From Afifella pfennigii DSM 17143 (lineage in GTDB: Bacteria; Pseudomonadota; Alphaproteobacteria; Rhizobiales; Afifellaceae), in assembly GCF_000688515.1 (NCBI RefSeq), contig NZ_JHZK01000006.1:62001-126000 (forward strand): 64,000 nucleotides of DNA. The letters are read 5' to 3'. The notes under the pieces are model-generated. The model was not told the DNA's origin, made no database searches, and saw only the letters and a program-made list of their open reading frames with translations. Position 1 is the first letter of the stretch, and each line of letters begins with the position of its first letter. Position numbers and translations under genes: made by a program. This document shows, one piece after another, positions 18,701 through 27,697 of this stretch.

Positions 18701-18977
18701 TCTGCGTGGGCCTGTCCTCGGCGCCACCGCCAGCGGCACCATCAATCTGACGGACAGCAAGATCGCCCTTTCCGGCACCTTCATCCCCGCTTTCGGGATC
18801 AACAATCTGGCCGGCTCCATCCCGATCATCGGCCAGATCCTCGGCGGCGGGCACAATGAGGGCCTCGTCGGCGTGACCTTCAAGCTCTACGGCCCGCTCG
18901 ACGATCCGGTCTCGGAGATGAACCTGATGTCGGCGATCGCGCCGGGCATCTTCCGGCGCATTTTCGAGTATCGCTGA
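15771..18977 (+). CDS. AsmA/YhdP-like large envelope protein (DUF3971-type)
   Basis: A 1068-residue protein with one N-terminal membrane anchor (about 3-27) followed by a long repetitive beta-rich body. It has the look of the AsmA/TamB/YhdP superfamily, whose members form hydrophobic grooves across the periplasm and move phospholipids to the outer membrane. The last 150 residues, including RGPVLGATASGTINL, FGINNLAGSIPIIGQIL and the tail MSAIAPGIFRRIFEY, are typical of the AsmA-like C-terminal region. Start is a TTG at 15771, which begins exactly at the membrane anchor; no ATG or GTG lies upstream in the open frame, so the N-terminus is the uncertain part. Transcribed away from bcp. Confidence 0.83.
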   Translation: MRSLVVLVAVFALVVTLALGALAWSLSGEGMRSAWLGERIEAELGRRLPPGAEVSLGDARAYWENGVGIVLEGSDVAFSFGPALAVQARSVSVTSPLPGWRRDWLRPERVRISHVKVSMELPETENVGTRADRLRSFARAFAQGFVEADTAMRQIGFREFEVKNVELSLPQSELASFGGQITEFSWQPLGPDRSKLWLQASAAGGFWSLTVERNREARADIVEVSLADLPLGALAPTLTNPQTPQSYDGTLQLRTRLRVDAASVQAYGEMALSPGLVVIDNDGSFQLASAQLDFALPPEGERLLLGQALVATSAGNFGLAGVLDLPGKEQPIALRMRMPEGIVFARDGSQRPVRGDFALALDSAGNLSIDRAILVNPQGNLSILGSFRQSGESAGLALALSASEMPASLLVDLWPSFIAPGTIRWLQDNVKAGIVGPGSLQIALPPDHLGPAGKDKVLPDYALSGTIPFRDARFTPTPDLPEVANADGTVQLANATATISVSEADIASPPYPALSAAGSLFIVPDLGGPDATGDLTLRLVGPADGLAALSNTGPLDVARSKGIDPSELSGVADLSLSASIPLNKNASMLSVVPDFRLAFSDFSSTAKIEGREISEADITLSGTPDSYRITGKARLDGIEASIDVAAGEGEGGSDVDLVLDDAARKRLGIDTGEYLSGPIGVSVTRTEGDAELISLDLTQARVRFPSLAWEKGPGVAARADFRMVENESGREISELSVMGDGFHAAGSFALDGDGNVMRVDLGEVALRPGDDFSVTARSDGERLEVRVSGQQLDARGLVRTLKESESGSEGDMLPMRLDIDLARVKGENGVMARAVEGTMNVAAGRLRAVALTAGMGVGEVEWKITESGSAREQTVNASDAGAVLQFADLYGRVRGGRMLLAMRGPLGEDAAAGELLIHDFRIVEEATFAEAVKPVARSGTRAREEILPDIDASDLGFAKLRIPFRMAKGVVSIDEAYLRGPVLGATASGTINLTDSKIALSGTFIPAFGINNLAGSIPIIGQILGGGHNEGLVGVTFKLYGPLDDPVSEMNLMSAIAPGIFRRIFEYR

Positions 18978-18987
18978 GAGGGCAAGC

Positions 18988-20238
18988 TCAAGAAGCGCGC
19001 AGCAGGGCGTGGCGCTTGCGGCCGCTGGAGAGCTTGATGGCGCCCGCCTCGTTGAGGTCGGCCGGGCCGAGCGTTGCGCGCTCGTCGCTCACCGCCGCAT
19101 CGTTCACCTTGATGCCGCCGCTGCGGATCAGCCGGCGAACCTCGCCGTTGGAGCTCGCCAGCCCGGCCCGCACGAAGGCGGCGAGGACGCCGATACCGGC
19201 CTCGATCTCCGCGCGCGGCACCTCCACCGTGGGCAGATCCGCGCCGGTCTCGCCCGCCTCGAAGGTAAGGCGCGATGTCTCCTCCGCCGCCAGCGCCGCC
19301 TCCCGTCCATGCAGGAGCGCGGTCGCCTCCGTGGCGAGCGCCTTCTTGGCCTCGTTGATCTCCGAGCCTCCAAGCGCCTCCAGCTTGGCGATCTCCGCAA
19401 GCGGCATTTCGGTGAACAGCCGCAGGAAGCGCCCGACATCGGCGTCCTCCACGTTTCGCCAGAACTGCCAGTAGCCGTAGGCCGGCATGAACTTCTCGTT
19501 CAGCCAGACGGCGCCTTGCGCCGTTTTGCCCATCTTGGCGCCGGAGGCGGTGGTGATCAGCGGGCAGGTGAGGGCGTAGAGCTGGTCGGTGCCCATGCGC
19601 CGGCCAAGATCGATGCCGGAGACGATGTTGCCCCATTGGTCCGAGCCGCCCATCTGCAGCACGCAGCCGGTGCGCCGATGCAGCTCCACGAAGTCGTAGG
19701 CCTGGAGGATCATGTAGTTGAACTCCAGGAAGGAGAGCTCCTGGTGGCGGTCCAGCCGCATCTTCACCGATTCGAAGCTGAGCATGCGGTTGACGGAAAA
19801 ATGCCGGCCGACATCGCGCAGGAAATCGATATAGTTCAGCGGCGCCAACCATCCGGCGTTATCCATCATCACCGCCGCGTTTTCGCCCTCGTAGTCGACG
19901 AAGCGGGCGAAGACGGTCTTCAGGCTCTCCTTGTTGTCCTCGATGTCCTGCAGGCTGAGGAAACGACGGGCCTCGTCCTTGCCGGAGGGGTCGCCGACGC
20001 GCGTCGTTCCCCCGCCCATCAGCGTGATCGGCTTGCCGCCGGTCTTCTGCAGCCAGCGCAGCATCATGATCGACAAGAGATGGCCGACATGCAGGGACGG
20101 GCCGGTGCAGTCGTAGCCGACATAGGCGGTCACGCCGCCCTTGGCGGCGAGCGCGTCGAGCCCCTCCGGATCGGAGCATTGATTGATGAAGCCGCGCTCG
20201 GAGAGAACGTTGAGAAAATCGGATTTGAAGCTGGGCAT
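18988..20238 (-). CDS. tyrS: tyrosyl-tRNA synthetase
   Basis: Charges tRNA-Tyr. A 416-residue class I synthetase: the HIGH motif appears as HVGH (after [12 protein letters not shown]), and the KMSKS motif as KMGKT in [13 protein letters not shown]. The tyrosine-recognition stretch YMILQAYDF and the GGSDQWGN signature are intact. The C-terminal S4 RNA-binding domain occupies about the last 65 residues. It converges with the AsmA-like gene (10 bases apart) and diverges from anmK, an arrangement common in alphaproteobacteria. Confidence 0.97.
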   Translation of the reverse strand: MPSFKSDFLNVLSERGFINQCSDPEGLDALAAKGGVTAYVGYDCTGPSLHVGHLLSIMMLRWLQKTGGKPITLMGGGTTRVGDPSGKDEARRFLSLQDIEDNKESLKTVFARFVDYEGENAAVMMDNAGWLAPLNYIDFLRDVGRHFSVNRMLSFESVKMRLDRHQELSFLEFNYMILQAYDFVELHRRTGCVLQMGGSDQWGNIVSGIDLGRRMGTDQLYALTCPLITTASGAKMGKTAQGAVWLNEKFMPAYGYWQFWRNVEDADVGRFLRLFTEMPLAEIAKLEALGGSEINEAKKALATEATALLHGREAALAAEETSRLTFEAGETGADLPTVEVPRAEIEAGIGVLAAFVRAGLASSNGEVRRLIRSGGIKVNDAAVSDERATLGPADLNEAGAIKLSSGRKRHALLRAS

Positions 20239-20303
20239 GTCGGTTGTCTGAATGCGAAGATGGGCGCTTCCCTTATCACTTCAGCGACCGGAGCGCGAAG
20301 AGA

Positions 20304-21422
20304 GTGGCGAAAATTTGCACTTCCATCGGGATCATCAGCGGCACCTCCATGGATGGCGTCGATGTCGCATTGCTGCGCTCCGACGGCGTCGCCCTTGAAG
20401 AGCTCGGCCCGACCGCGACTTATCCGCTGCCGGAGGCGGACCGTGCGCTGCTGCGGCGGGCCATGGCGGCGGCGCGGCAGGATCAAGGCGCGCGGACCGA
20501 TCCAGCGATCGCCGAGGCCGAGCGCGCCGTCAACGCCACGCACGAGGCGGCCGTGCGGCGCTTTGTCTCCGATCACGGCGTCCCGCTGCACAAGGTGGAT
20601 TGCGTCGGCTTTCATGGTCAGACGATTTTTCATGCGCCGGAAAGGGGCGTGACCGTGCAGCTCGGCGACGGCGCGGCGCTCGCGCGCCGGCTCGGCCGGC
20701 CCGTCGCCTGGGATTTCCGCAGCGCCGACATGGCCGCCGGCGGCGAGGGCGCGCCCCTCGTGCCGGTCTACCATCAGGCTCTGGCGCTTCGCATGGGGCA
20801 GAGCCTGCCGATTGCCTTCGTCAATATCGGCGGTGTCGCCAATCTAACTTATGTCGGCGAGGACGGCACGCTGATCGCCTTCGACACCGGCCCGGGCAAC
20901 GCGCCGATCGACGATCTCGTCCGCGCTCGTCTCGGCCGCGGCTTCGACGCCGATGGAGAACTGTCGGACCAGGGCAGTCCCGACAAGGCGCTCCTCGAAG
21001 AATGGATGCGCCATCCCTTCTTCGCCCGTCCGGCGCCGAAATCGCTCGATAGGGACGACTTCACGCTCGAAGGTCTCGACCGGCTCACGACCCAGGACGC
21101 CGCGGCGAGCCTTGCGGCATTCTGCGTTGCGGCGATTGCCCGTGGCACGGAGCTGTTTCCGGCCCCCTGCCGCACCTTCGTGGTCTGCGGGGGCGGGCGC
21201 CGCAATCGCGGTCTGATGCGCCTCCTCGCCGAAGCACTGGCGCCGGCCGAGGTGGCGCCGGCGGAGAGCTTTGGCTTCGACGGCGATGCTGTCGAGGCGC
21301 AGGCCTTCGCCTATATGGCCCTGCGCGTCGCGGAGGGACTGCCGCTCACCTTCCCGGGTACCACCGGCGTGCAAGCGCCCATGCCCGGTGGACGTTGGAG
21401 CGAGCCGGTCACCGTCGATTAA
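20304..21422 (+). CDS. anmK: anhydro-N-acetylmuramic acid kinase
   Basis: Phosphorylates and opens 1,6-anhydroMurNAc during peptidoglycan recycling, giving MurNAc-6-phosphate. The 372-residue protein has the ATP-binding loop GIISGTSMDGVDVALL near the start, the substrate motif GFHGQTI, the catalytic region VAWDFRSADMAAGGEGAPLVP, and the second nucleotide loop FVVCGGGRRNRGLM. The GTG at 20304 is preferred, with GAAGAGAG upstream, because the family begins right at the first strand; an upstream in-frame start at 20244 would add 20 non-conserved residues. Confidence 0.94.
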   Translation: MAKICTSIGIISGTSMDGVDVALLRSDGVALEELGPTATYPLPEADRALLRRAMAAARQDQGARTDPAIAEAERAVNATHEAAVRRFVSDHGVPLHKVDCVGFHGQTIFHAPERGVTVQLGDGAALARRLGRPVAWDFRSADMAAGGEGAPLVPVYHQALALRMGQSLPIAFVNIGGVANLTYVGEDGTLIAFDTGPGNAPIDDLVRARLGRGFDADGELSDQGSPDKALLEEWMRHPFFARPAPKSLDRDDFTLEGLDRLTTQDAAASLAAFCVAAIARGTELFPAPCRTFVVCGGGRRNRGLMRLLAEALAPAEVAPAESFGFDGDAVEAQAFAYMALRVAEGLPLTFPGTTGVQAPMPGGRWSEPVTVD

Positions 21423-21484
21423 CCTCAGATCAAGTCTTTGCGCGCATTATCGGGCACGAGTATGTGAGCTCGGGTCCGTATTCT

Positions 21485-23875
21485 ATGCGTATGATTAAGC
21501 TTCCGTTTCCGAAGAAGTTGAAGACATCGGACAAAGCGGAAGAGCATATCCTTGCCGGAGCGAAGGCAAAGGCGCGGCTGAGCCAGATCAGCGGCAGCCC
21601 TGGCGAGGACATGTCCGAGCCCGCGCAGGTGCCGCCATCGACCGACGAGGCTGGGCGAGCGCCCGAGGCTCAGAAAACGCCGCAAGAGATGCAGGCGCAC
21701 GAGCCGGCTCAGCCGCAGGTACAGGACGCGCAGGCCGGCCAGGAAGCCGATCGGGGCGCCGATCCGGCGCCGGGTCGGGCCAAGAAGCGGAAGAAACCGG
21801 CAAGAGGCAAGCAGCGACGTCTCTTCGCTCGCAAACAGCCATCTGCGCCGAAGCTGCCGCGCGAGCGGCGGGCTACCTCCGGCGACCGCACCGTCTCTGT
21901 TGTGGTGATCGTCGTCGGCCTTCTCGTCGCCGTCACCATGACGGGCATTGTCTATCTTCAGGCCGAGCGGCTGTTTGAGGCCAGTGTTCGCGGCGAGGCC
22001 GTGGAGCGGGCGGAATTTCTCGCCGAGCGTCTTGCCGGGCAGTCGCTTTCAGGCAGCGCGCGCTCGCGCGAGGCCGAGGCGGTTCTGAAGGATACGCTCG
22101 CCAAGTCGGACGTCTTCCGGATTGAGCTGCGTGGCGCCGACGGCGAGATGTTGCGCGTCCTCAGCGATGAAGACAGCCCGAGCCCGAGCCGCGTCGCGGC
22201 GGAGGGTGCCCTGGCCAGCCTTACCGAGCCGGCTGCGGGTGGTACGTCCTGGCGCGGCTTTCATGGCGACGGGCTGCGCACACCGGCCTATTACAGCGGC
22301 ACGCTGGTCCCGGTCGCCGGCGCGGAGCCGACCGAGACGCTTGCCCTGTTTATCGACCATGGCTCCGAAAGGGCGCTCTTCTGGCAATGGCTGAGCGGCA
22401 TTCTTGGCGCCATCCTGGCGTTGGCGATGATCGCCTTCACCATTCCGGCTGTGAGCCTGTTGCTGCGCACCAAGCAGAAGCGCGATGTCTATGAGAAGCT
22501 GACCTATGTGCGCGACCACGACACGCTGACGGCGCTCTCCAACCGCGAGCAGTTCCTGGCGACGCTGGATGTGGAGATCCGTCGCCATGCCGATCAGGGT
22601 CAGCGCCTCGCCCTGCACTACATCGATATCGATCGCTTCAAGGAGGTCAACGACACCCATGGGCATCTGGTGGGTGATGAGTTCTTGAAGCAGGTCGCCG
22701 AGCGGTTGCGCGATCTTGCCGACCGGCCGGAACATGTCGCCCGGCTTGGCGGCGACGAATTCGCCATCATCCAGACACAGGCGGGCGGCGTGAAATACGC
22801 CGAGATTCACGCCCGTCGCATCGGCTCGGTGCTGAACGGCCTTTATCGCATCGACGGCGAGGAAGTGGTGGCGAGCGCCTCCATCGGCGTGGCCGTGGCG
22901 CCCGAACATGGCGAGAACGCCGTGGAGCTGATGAAGAACGTCGACCTTGCCCTCAACAAGGTGAAGTCCGGCGGGCGCAACGACGTGTCCATCTTCACCT
23001 CCGAGCTGACATCCTCCATGCAGGGCCGCTTGGAGATGCAGGCGATATTGCGCCGCGCCTTCCGTGAGAAGTGGTTCGTTCTCTACTTCCAGCCGCAGTA
23101 CAATCTCGCCACCCGCAGGCTGACCGGCTTTGAGGCGCTGTTGCGGCTGAAGCATCCTGAAAGGGGCGTGGTCTCGCCGGCGGAGTTCATTCCGGTCGCC
23201 GAAGAGACCGGCATGATCGAGCCGCTGGGCGAATGGATCTTGCGCGAGGCCTGCCGCACGGCGAGCCTGTGGCCGGAGCCGCTGACGCTGGCCGTCAATC
23301 TCTCGCCGGCGCAGTTCAAGAAGGGCAATCTGCCGAACCTCATCAAGAATACCCTCAAAGCGAGCGGCATGAAGCCGGAACGTCTGGAGGTGGAGATCAC
23401 CGAGGGGCTGCTGTTGGAGAGCTCCAACCGCGTCTTGTCGCAGCTGCGCGAGATCAAGAAGCTCGGCGTCGGCCTCGTCATGGACGATTTCGGCACCGGC
23501 TATTCCAGCCTTTCCTATCTCTGGCGCTTCGCCTTCGACGGCATCAAGATCGACCGTTCCTTCGTCCATGGCGTCGGCGCCGGCCGGCATGTGGAGCGGC
23601 TCTTGCGCTCTATCATCATGATCGGCAAGTCGCTCAGCCTGAAGGTGACGGCAGAAGGCGTGGAGAGCGCCGAGCAGGCCCATTTCCTGCTCTCCAACGA
23701 TTGCGCCCACGTCCAGGGCTTCCTCTTCGGCTGGCCGGTTCCGAAGGAAGAGGTGCCGACGATGATTGCCAAGGATATCCGTGTCGGCACCCGCGAGGCG
23801 CAGGCGCGCTCGCACGGCAAGGGCAAGGGCAAGGCGGCCGGGGCCGACCCGCAGCGCGAGGACGAGGCGGCCTGA
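21485..23875 (+). CDS. membrane GGDEF-EAL protein (cyclic-di-GMP synthase/phosphodiesterase)
   Basis: A 796-residue signalling protein with both cyclic-di-GMP domains. Order: a charged, disordered N-terminal region rich in Ala, Pro, Glu and Lys (1-137); a membrane helix (138-160); a periplasmic sensor-like region (about 160-300); a second helix (301-327); a GGDEF domain with intact GGDEF (422-426); and an EAL domain with intact EAL (550-552) plus the DDFGTGYSSL loop. Both sites look active, so it may make or break cyclic-di-GMP depending on a periplasmic signal. The start at 21485 is a choice; another in-frame ATG is at 21611, and an open frame extends back into anmK. It ends with a basic Lys/Gly-rich tail. 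Confidence 0.92.
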   Translation: MRMIKLPFPKKLKTSDKAEEHILAGAKAKARLSQISGSPGEDMSEPAQVPPSTDEAGRAPEAQKTPQEMQAHEPAQPQVQDAQAGQEADRGADPAPGRAKKRKKPARGKQRRLFARKQPSAPKLPRERRATSGDRTVSVVVIVVGLLVAVTMTGIVYLQAERLFEASVRGEAVERAEFLAERLAGQSLSGSARSREAEAVLKDTLAKSDVFRIELRGADGEMLRVLSDEDSPSPSRVAAEGALASLTEPAAGGTSWRGFHGDGLRTPAYYSGTLVPVAGAEPTETLALFIDHGSERALFWQWLSGILGAILALAMIAFTIPAVSLLLRTKQKRDVYEKLTYVRDHDTLTALSNREQFLATLDVEIRRHADQGQRLALHYIDIDRFKEVNDTHGHLVGDEFLKQVAERLRDLADRPEHVARLGGDEFAIIQTQAGGVKYAEIHARRIGSVLNGLYRIDGEEVVASASIGVAVAPEHGENAVELMKNVDLALNKVKSGGRNDVSIFTSELTSSMQGRLEMQAILRRAFREKWFVLYFQPQYNLATRRLTGFEALLRLKHPERGVVSPAEFIPVAEETGMIEPLGEWILREACRTASLWPEPLTLAVNLSPAQFKKGNLPNLIKNTLKASGMKPERLEVEITEGLLLESSNRVLSQLREIKKLGVGLVMDDFGTGYSSLSYLWRFAFDGIKIDRSFVHGVGAGRHVERLLRSIIMIGKSLSLKVTAEGVESAEQAHFLLSNDCAHVQGFLFGWPVPKEEVPTMIAKDIRVGTREAQARSHGKGKGKAAGADPQREDEAA

Positions 23876-23890
23876 GAGCCGCCCGGCGTC

Positions 23891-24541
23891 CTATGCCGTC
23901 ACTTCCTCTAGCCGCTTTTCCAGATAGACCGAGCAGCGCTCGATAAGGTCGTCGACCTGGCCCTCGAAGAAGTGGTTGGCGCCCTTCACCAGCTGCTGCT
24001 CGATGGTGATGCCCTTTTGCGATTTCAGCTTGTCGACCAGGGTCTGCACCGCTTCCGGCGGAGCGACCCGGTCCGCCTCGCCATGGATGATGAGCCCGGA
24101 AGAAGGGCAGGGGGCGAGGAAGGAGAAGTCGTAGATATTCGGCTGCGGGGCGATCGACATGAAGCCCTCCGCTTCCGGCCGGCGCATCAAAAGCTGCATG
24201 CCGATCCAGGCGCCGAAGGAGAAGCCGGCGATCCAAACGCCGCGCGCATCCGGATGCAGGGTCTGCACCCAGTCGAGCGCCGCGGCCGCGTCCGAAAGCT
24301 CGCCCACCCCATGGTCGAAGTAGCCCTGGCTGCGCCCCACGCCGCGGAAGTTGAAGCGCAGGGCCGTGAAGCCGCGCTCCTGGAACATGTAGAAAAGCCG
24401 GTAGACGATCTGGTTGTTCATCGTGCCGCCGAAACGCGGATGCGGGTGCAGCACGATTCCGATCGGCGCGGTCTTGGACTTGCCCGGCTGATAGCGCCCT
24501 TCGAGGCGGCCGTCCGGGCCGGGAAAAATCACTTCTGGCAT
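23891..24541 (-). CDS. alpha/beta hydrolase
   Basis: A 216-residue serine hydrolase of the dienelactone-hydrolase-like/YfbR-type alpha/beta class, probably cytosolic (no signal peptide). The oxyanion region is HPHPRFGGTMNN, the nucleophile elbow is GFSFG (Ser in the centre), the acid is in HGEADRV, and the catalytic His is in GANHFF. This family is widespread, conserved and of unproved substrate. The start codon at 24541 lies 28 bases from the -35 box of the suf promoter on the other strand, so the two promoters overlap. Confidence 0.85.
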   Translation of the reverse strand: MPEVIFPGPDGRLEGRYQPGKSKTAPIGIVLHPHPRFGGTMNNQIVYRLFYMFQERGFTALRFNFRGVGRSQGYFDHGVGELSDAAAALDWVQTLHPDARGVWIAGFSFGAWIGMQLLMRRPEAEGFMSIAPQPNIYDFSFLAPCPSSGLIIHGEADRVAPPEAVQTLVDKLKSQKGITIEQQLVKGANHFFEGQVDDLIERCSVYLEKRLEEVTA

Positions 24542-24568
24542 GTTATATGACTCTCAGCGGGAGGATTC

Positions 24569-24597
24569 TTGACACAGCCTACGCCCCTCCCTACAAC
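24569..24597 (+). promoter_or_regulatory. suf operon promoter
   Basis: A perfect -35 TTGACA (24569-24574), 17 bases, then TACAAC (24592-24597). This is a strong housekeeping-type promoter placed about 118 bases before the first suf gene, with the iron-box-like palindrome immediately downstream. Confidence 0.75.
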
Positions 24598-24601
24598 TTA
24601 G

Positions 24602-24618
24602 TTTGGAATAATTCAAAA
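24602..24618 (+). promoter_or_regulatory. Irr-type iron-control element (ICE box) at the suf promoter
   Basis: TTTGGAATAATTCAAAA is a near-perfect palindrome (TTTGGAA, 3 bases, TTCAAAA) and fits the remembered rhizobial Irr consensus TTTAGAA-N3-TTCTAAA at 12 of 14 fixed positions. It overlaps the expected transcription start, a position suited to repression. Irr is the heme-responsive iron regulator of Rhizobiales and Rhodobacterales. Confidence 0.6.
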
Positions 24619-24714
24619 GAATGGCGTATGGCCGCCGCAAAGGGCGGGCGGTATCTAAACACTATGTGTTCGGCCGGTTGCAAGAACAAAGCGGCTGGCC
24701 CGGCAGGGGCGAAG

Positions 24715-25851
24715 ATGAGCGGCGACAGGATTTATCTCGACGCCAATGCGACGCAGCCGTTACGGCCTGCGGCGCGCGCTGCGATGCTGTCCGCTCTTGA
24801 CGTCGTCGGCAACGCCTCCTCGGTGCATCTGGAAGGCCGGCAGGCGAGGAGCTTGATCGAGGAGGCGCGCGAACAGGTCGCCGCGCTCGTCGGCGGAGCC
24901 CCCGAACGGCTCGTCTTCGTCTCAAGCGCGACGGAGGCGGCCAATTGGGCGCTGACACCGCTCAACGACGCGGAAGAGCTTTTCGTCAGCGCCATCGAGC
25001 ATCCCTGCGTCCTGGCCGGCGGCAGTTTCGCGCCGCAGCGCGTGACGAGCGTGCCGGTCACCGCTGCCGGGATCGTCGATCTGGAAAAGCTTCGCCGGAT
25101 GCTCGGCGCCTGCGCCGAGGCGGGTCGGCGGCCCGTTCTGGCGCTGATGCTGGCCAACAACGAAACCGGCGTCCTCCAGCCGGTCGCCGAGGCCGCCGCG
25201 ATGGTTCACCAAGCCGGCGGTCGCCTTATCTGCGATGCCGTTCAAGCGGCCGGCCGCATTCCCGTTTCCATGACGGGGCTCGGCGCCGACCTTCTTTTCC
25301 TTTCCTCGCACAAGCTTGGCGGCCCGCACGGCGCCGGCGCGCTTCTGGCGGCGCGCGAGGAGGATTTTCCCAGCCCGCTCGTCAAGGGCGGCGGCCAGGA
25401 GAAGCGCCGCCGGGCCGGCACGGAAAACATGCTTGCTATAGTCGGATTTGGCGTTGCAGCCCATGAGGCGCGTCACCATTTGGACGAGAGAGACCAGATG
25501 GCCGCGCTGCGCGACCGGCTTCAGGCAGCGATCCGCGCCTTTACGCCTGGCGCGATTCTTGCCGGGGAAGACGCTGAGAGGCTTCCCAATACCGTGCTTT
25601 TCGCGGTGCCCGGCCTGGCCAGCGAGACCGCCGTGATCGCCTTCGATCTGGAAGGCGTCGGGCTTTCCTCCGGCTCGGCCTGTTCGTCGGGCAAGGTTGC
25701 GCAAAGCCACGTTCTTGCGGCGATGGGCTTCCCGGTCGGGTCGGGCGTGAGGGTCAGCTTGCCGTGGAATGCCACGGATGCGGATGTGGACAGGTTTCTT
25801 GACGTCTGGCGGGCGATCCATCATCGGATGGCGCCGGGCCGGGCGGCTTGA
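24715..25851 (+). CDS. cysteine desulfurase, IscS/NifS type, first gene of the suf operon
   Basis: A PLP enzyme that takes sulfur from cysteine for iron-sulfur cluster assembly. The 378-residue protein has the PLP lysine Lys200 in SSHKLGGPHG and the persulfide cysteine Cys323 in SSGSACSSG, with the flexible loop typical of IscS/NifS (group I). A second, SufS-type desulfurase occurs later in the operon. Start ATG 24715 is chosen since the family begins at IYLDANAT; the open frame reaches back to 24547 across the promoter and operator, which cannot be coding in the same mRNA. A weak ribosome site (AGGGG) precedes it. No IscR or RirA gene lies upstream. Confidence 0.9.
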   Translation: MSGDRIYLDANATQPLRPAARAAMLSALDVVGNASSVHLEGRQARSLIEEAREQVAALVGGAPERLVFVSSATEAANWALTPLNDAEELFVSAIEHPCVLAGGSFAPQRVTSVPVTAAGIVDLEKLRRMLGACAEAGRRPVLALMLANNETGVLQPVAEAAAMVHQAGGRLICDAVQAAGRIPVSMTGLGADLLFLSSHKLGGPHGAGALLAAREEDFPSPLVKGGGQEKRRRAGTENMLAIVGFGVAAHEARHHLDERDQMAALRDRLQAAIRAFTPGAILAGEDAERLPNTVLFAVPGLASETAVIAFDLEGVGLSSGSACSSGKVAQSHVLAAMGFPVGSGVRVSLPWNATDADVDRFLDVWRAIHHRMAPGRAA

Positions 25852-25871
25852 GGATAATGAAGGAGAACTGA

Positions 25872-27401
25872 ATGCCAGCCGTTCAGGAGACGATCCAGCA
25901 GGTCAAGGCGCTTGATGTCGACAAGTACAAGTACGGCTTCGAGACGCTGATTGAATCGGAGCGCGCTCCGAAGGGCCTCGACGAGAATACGATCCGTTTC
26001 ATCTCCGCCAAGAAGGGCGAGCCGGAATGGATGACCGAATGGCGCCTTGCCGCCTATCAGCGCTGGCTCACCATGAAGGAGCCGTCCTGGGCGCGCGTCA
26101 AATATCCGCAGATCAAGTACCAGGATCTTTATTACTACGCCGCGCCGAAATCGATGAGCGGGCCGGCCTCGCTCGACGAGGTCGATCCTGAGATCCTGAG
26201 GACCTACGAAAAGCTCGGCATCCCTCTGAAGGAGCAGGAGATCCTGGCGGGCGTCAGGAAGGCCGGCGAGCTCTCCGACATGGAGGTGGACGGCGACGGC
26301 GCCGCCGGCAACGGCGAGATGCGTCCCGTGGCCGTCGACGCCGTCTTCGATTCCGTCTCCGTCGCCACCACCTTCAAGAAGGAACTCGCCAAGGCCGGCG
26401 TCATCTTCATGCCGATCTCCGAGGCGATCCGCGAATATCCCGATCTGGTGAAGAAGTATCTCGGCTCCGTCGTGCCGATCACCGACAATTTCTTCGCCAC
26501 CCTCAATTCGGCGGTCTTCTCCGACGGTTCCTTCGTCTACGTGCCCAAGGGCGTGCGCTGCCCGATGGAGCTGTCGACCTATTTCCGCATCAACGAGCGC
26601 AATACCGGCCAGTTCGAGCGCACCCTCATCATCGCCGACGAGGGCTCCTATGTCTCTTATCTGGAGGGCTGCACGGCGCCGATGCGCGACGAGCACCAGC
26701 TGCATGCGGCGGTGGTGGAGCTGATCGCGCTCGACGATGCGGAGATCAAGTACTCCACCGTCCAGAACTGGTATCCGGGCGATTCCGACGGCAAGGGCGG
26801 CGTCTACAATTTCGTCACCAAGCGCGGCGATTGCCGCGGCAGGAACGCCAAGATCTCCTGGACGCAGGTGGAGACCGGCTCGGCCATCACCTGGAAGTAT
26901 CCCTCCTGCATTCTGCGCGGCGACAATTCGGAGGGCGAGTTCTATTCCATCGCCATCTCCAACGGTCATCAGCAGATCGACAGCGGCACCAAGATGATCC
27001 ATCTGGGCAAGAACACGAAAAGCCGGATCATCTCCAAGGGCATCTCCGCGGGCGTTTCCAACAACACCTATCGCGGTCTCGTTTCGGCGCACCGCAAGGC
27101 TTGCGGAGCGCGCAACTTCACCCAGTGCGATTCCCTGCTCATCGGCGAGAAATGCGGCGCCCACACCATCCCCTACATTGAATCGAAGAACGCCTCGGCG
27201 ATCTTCGAGCACGAGGCGACCACCTCCAAGATTTCCGACGAGCAGCTCTTCTACTGCCTGCAGCGCGGCATGAGCGAGGAGGAGGCGGTGGCGCTCATCG
27301 TCAACGGCTTCGCCCGCGAGGTCATCCAGAAGCTGCCGATGGAATTCATGGCCGAGACGCAGCGCCTCATCGGCATCTCGCTGGAGGGAAGCGTGGGCTA
27401 A
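25872..27401 (+). CDS. sufB: Fe-S cluster assembly scaffold protein SufB
   Basis: The main scaffold subunit of the SufBC2D complex on which iron-sulfur clusters are built in the cytosol. The 509-residue product has the N-terminal helical part and the C-terminal right-handed beta-helix, with conserved stretches such as [20 protein letters not shown] and the C-terminal QRGMSEEEA motif. The conserved acceptor cysteine region lies in the [14 protein letters not shown] segment. A strong AGGAGA ribosome site precedes ATG 25872. Its TAA overlaps the next ATG by one base. Confidence 0.97.
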   Translation: MPAVQETIQQVKALDVDKYKYGFETLIESERAPKGLDENTIRFISAKKGEPEWMTEWRLAAYQRWLTMKEPSWARVKYPQIKYQDLYYYAAPKSMSGPASLDEVDPEILRTYEKLGIPLKEQEILAGVRKAGELSDMEVDGDGAAGNGEMRPVAVDAVFDSVSVATTFKKELAKAGVIFMPISEAIREYPDLVKKYLGSVVPITDNFFATLNSAVFSDGSFVYVPKGVRCPMELSTYFRINERNTGQFERTLIIADEGSYVSYLEGCTAPMRDEHQLHAAVVELIALDDAEIKYSTVQNWYPGDSDGKGGVYNFVTKRGDCRGRNAKISWTQVETGSAITWKYPSCILRGDNSEGEFYSIAISNGHQQIDSGTKMIHLGKNTKSRIISKGISAGVSNNTYRGLVSAHRKACGARNFTQCDSLLIGEKCGAHTIPYIESKNASAIFEHEATTSKISDEQLFYCLQRGMSEEEAVALIVNGFAREVIQKLPMEFMAETQRLIGISLEGSVG

Positions 27402-27643
27402 TGGGCCAGTTTCGGTTGGGCACCTCGCCTAAGTTCGACGAACTGATGCGGGATGCGATGGTCGCCATACAAGCCGAAACCGATATACGTCAGCCTGCTC
27501 TCGTCCAGAGCATGTTCTACGTGTTCTACATGCGCATCTTTGATGAGCTCGGTTTTTCACATCAGGACATACAAGCGAACGTGAGGGCGGTGCTTGAGAT
27601 GATGGATGCCGCCAAGAGAGAGGCTGAAGAAGACGACGAGTGA
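27401..27643 (+). CDS. small acidic protein inside the suf operon, unknown
   Basis: An 80-residue predicted protein whose ATG overlaps the sufB stop codon (TAATG), so it is translationally coupled. It is mainly helical, with an aromatic middle (MFYVFYMRIFDELGF) and a strongly acidic end (EAEEDDE). Codon use is unlike its neighbours: three ATA codons, AGA, and several T- or A-ending codons in a region where these are rare. That suggests recent acquisition or weak expression. I do not recognise the family. Together with the next gene it forms a two-gene block between sufB and sufC; toxin-antitoxin or an accessory assembly factor are both possible. Confidence 0.6.
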   Translation: MGQFRLGTSPKFDELMRDAMVAIQAETDIRQPALVQSMFYVFYMRIFDELGFSHQDIQANVRAVLEMMDAAKREAEEDDE

Positions 27644-27697
27644 ATGGCGAAAATGGATTACGCTGCCTTGACGAAGAGCCAGCAAGAAGGGTGGGCA

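Noticed and set aside
15759-18854. Very long minus-strand open frame opposite the AsmA-like gene
   Set aside because: In GC-rich DNA the opposite strand of a real gene is often open. The plus-strand frame has a membrane anchor and family motifs; the other has none and is His/Arg/Glu-rich.
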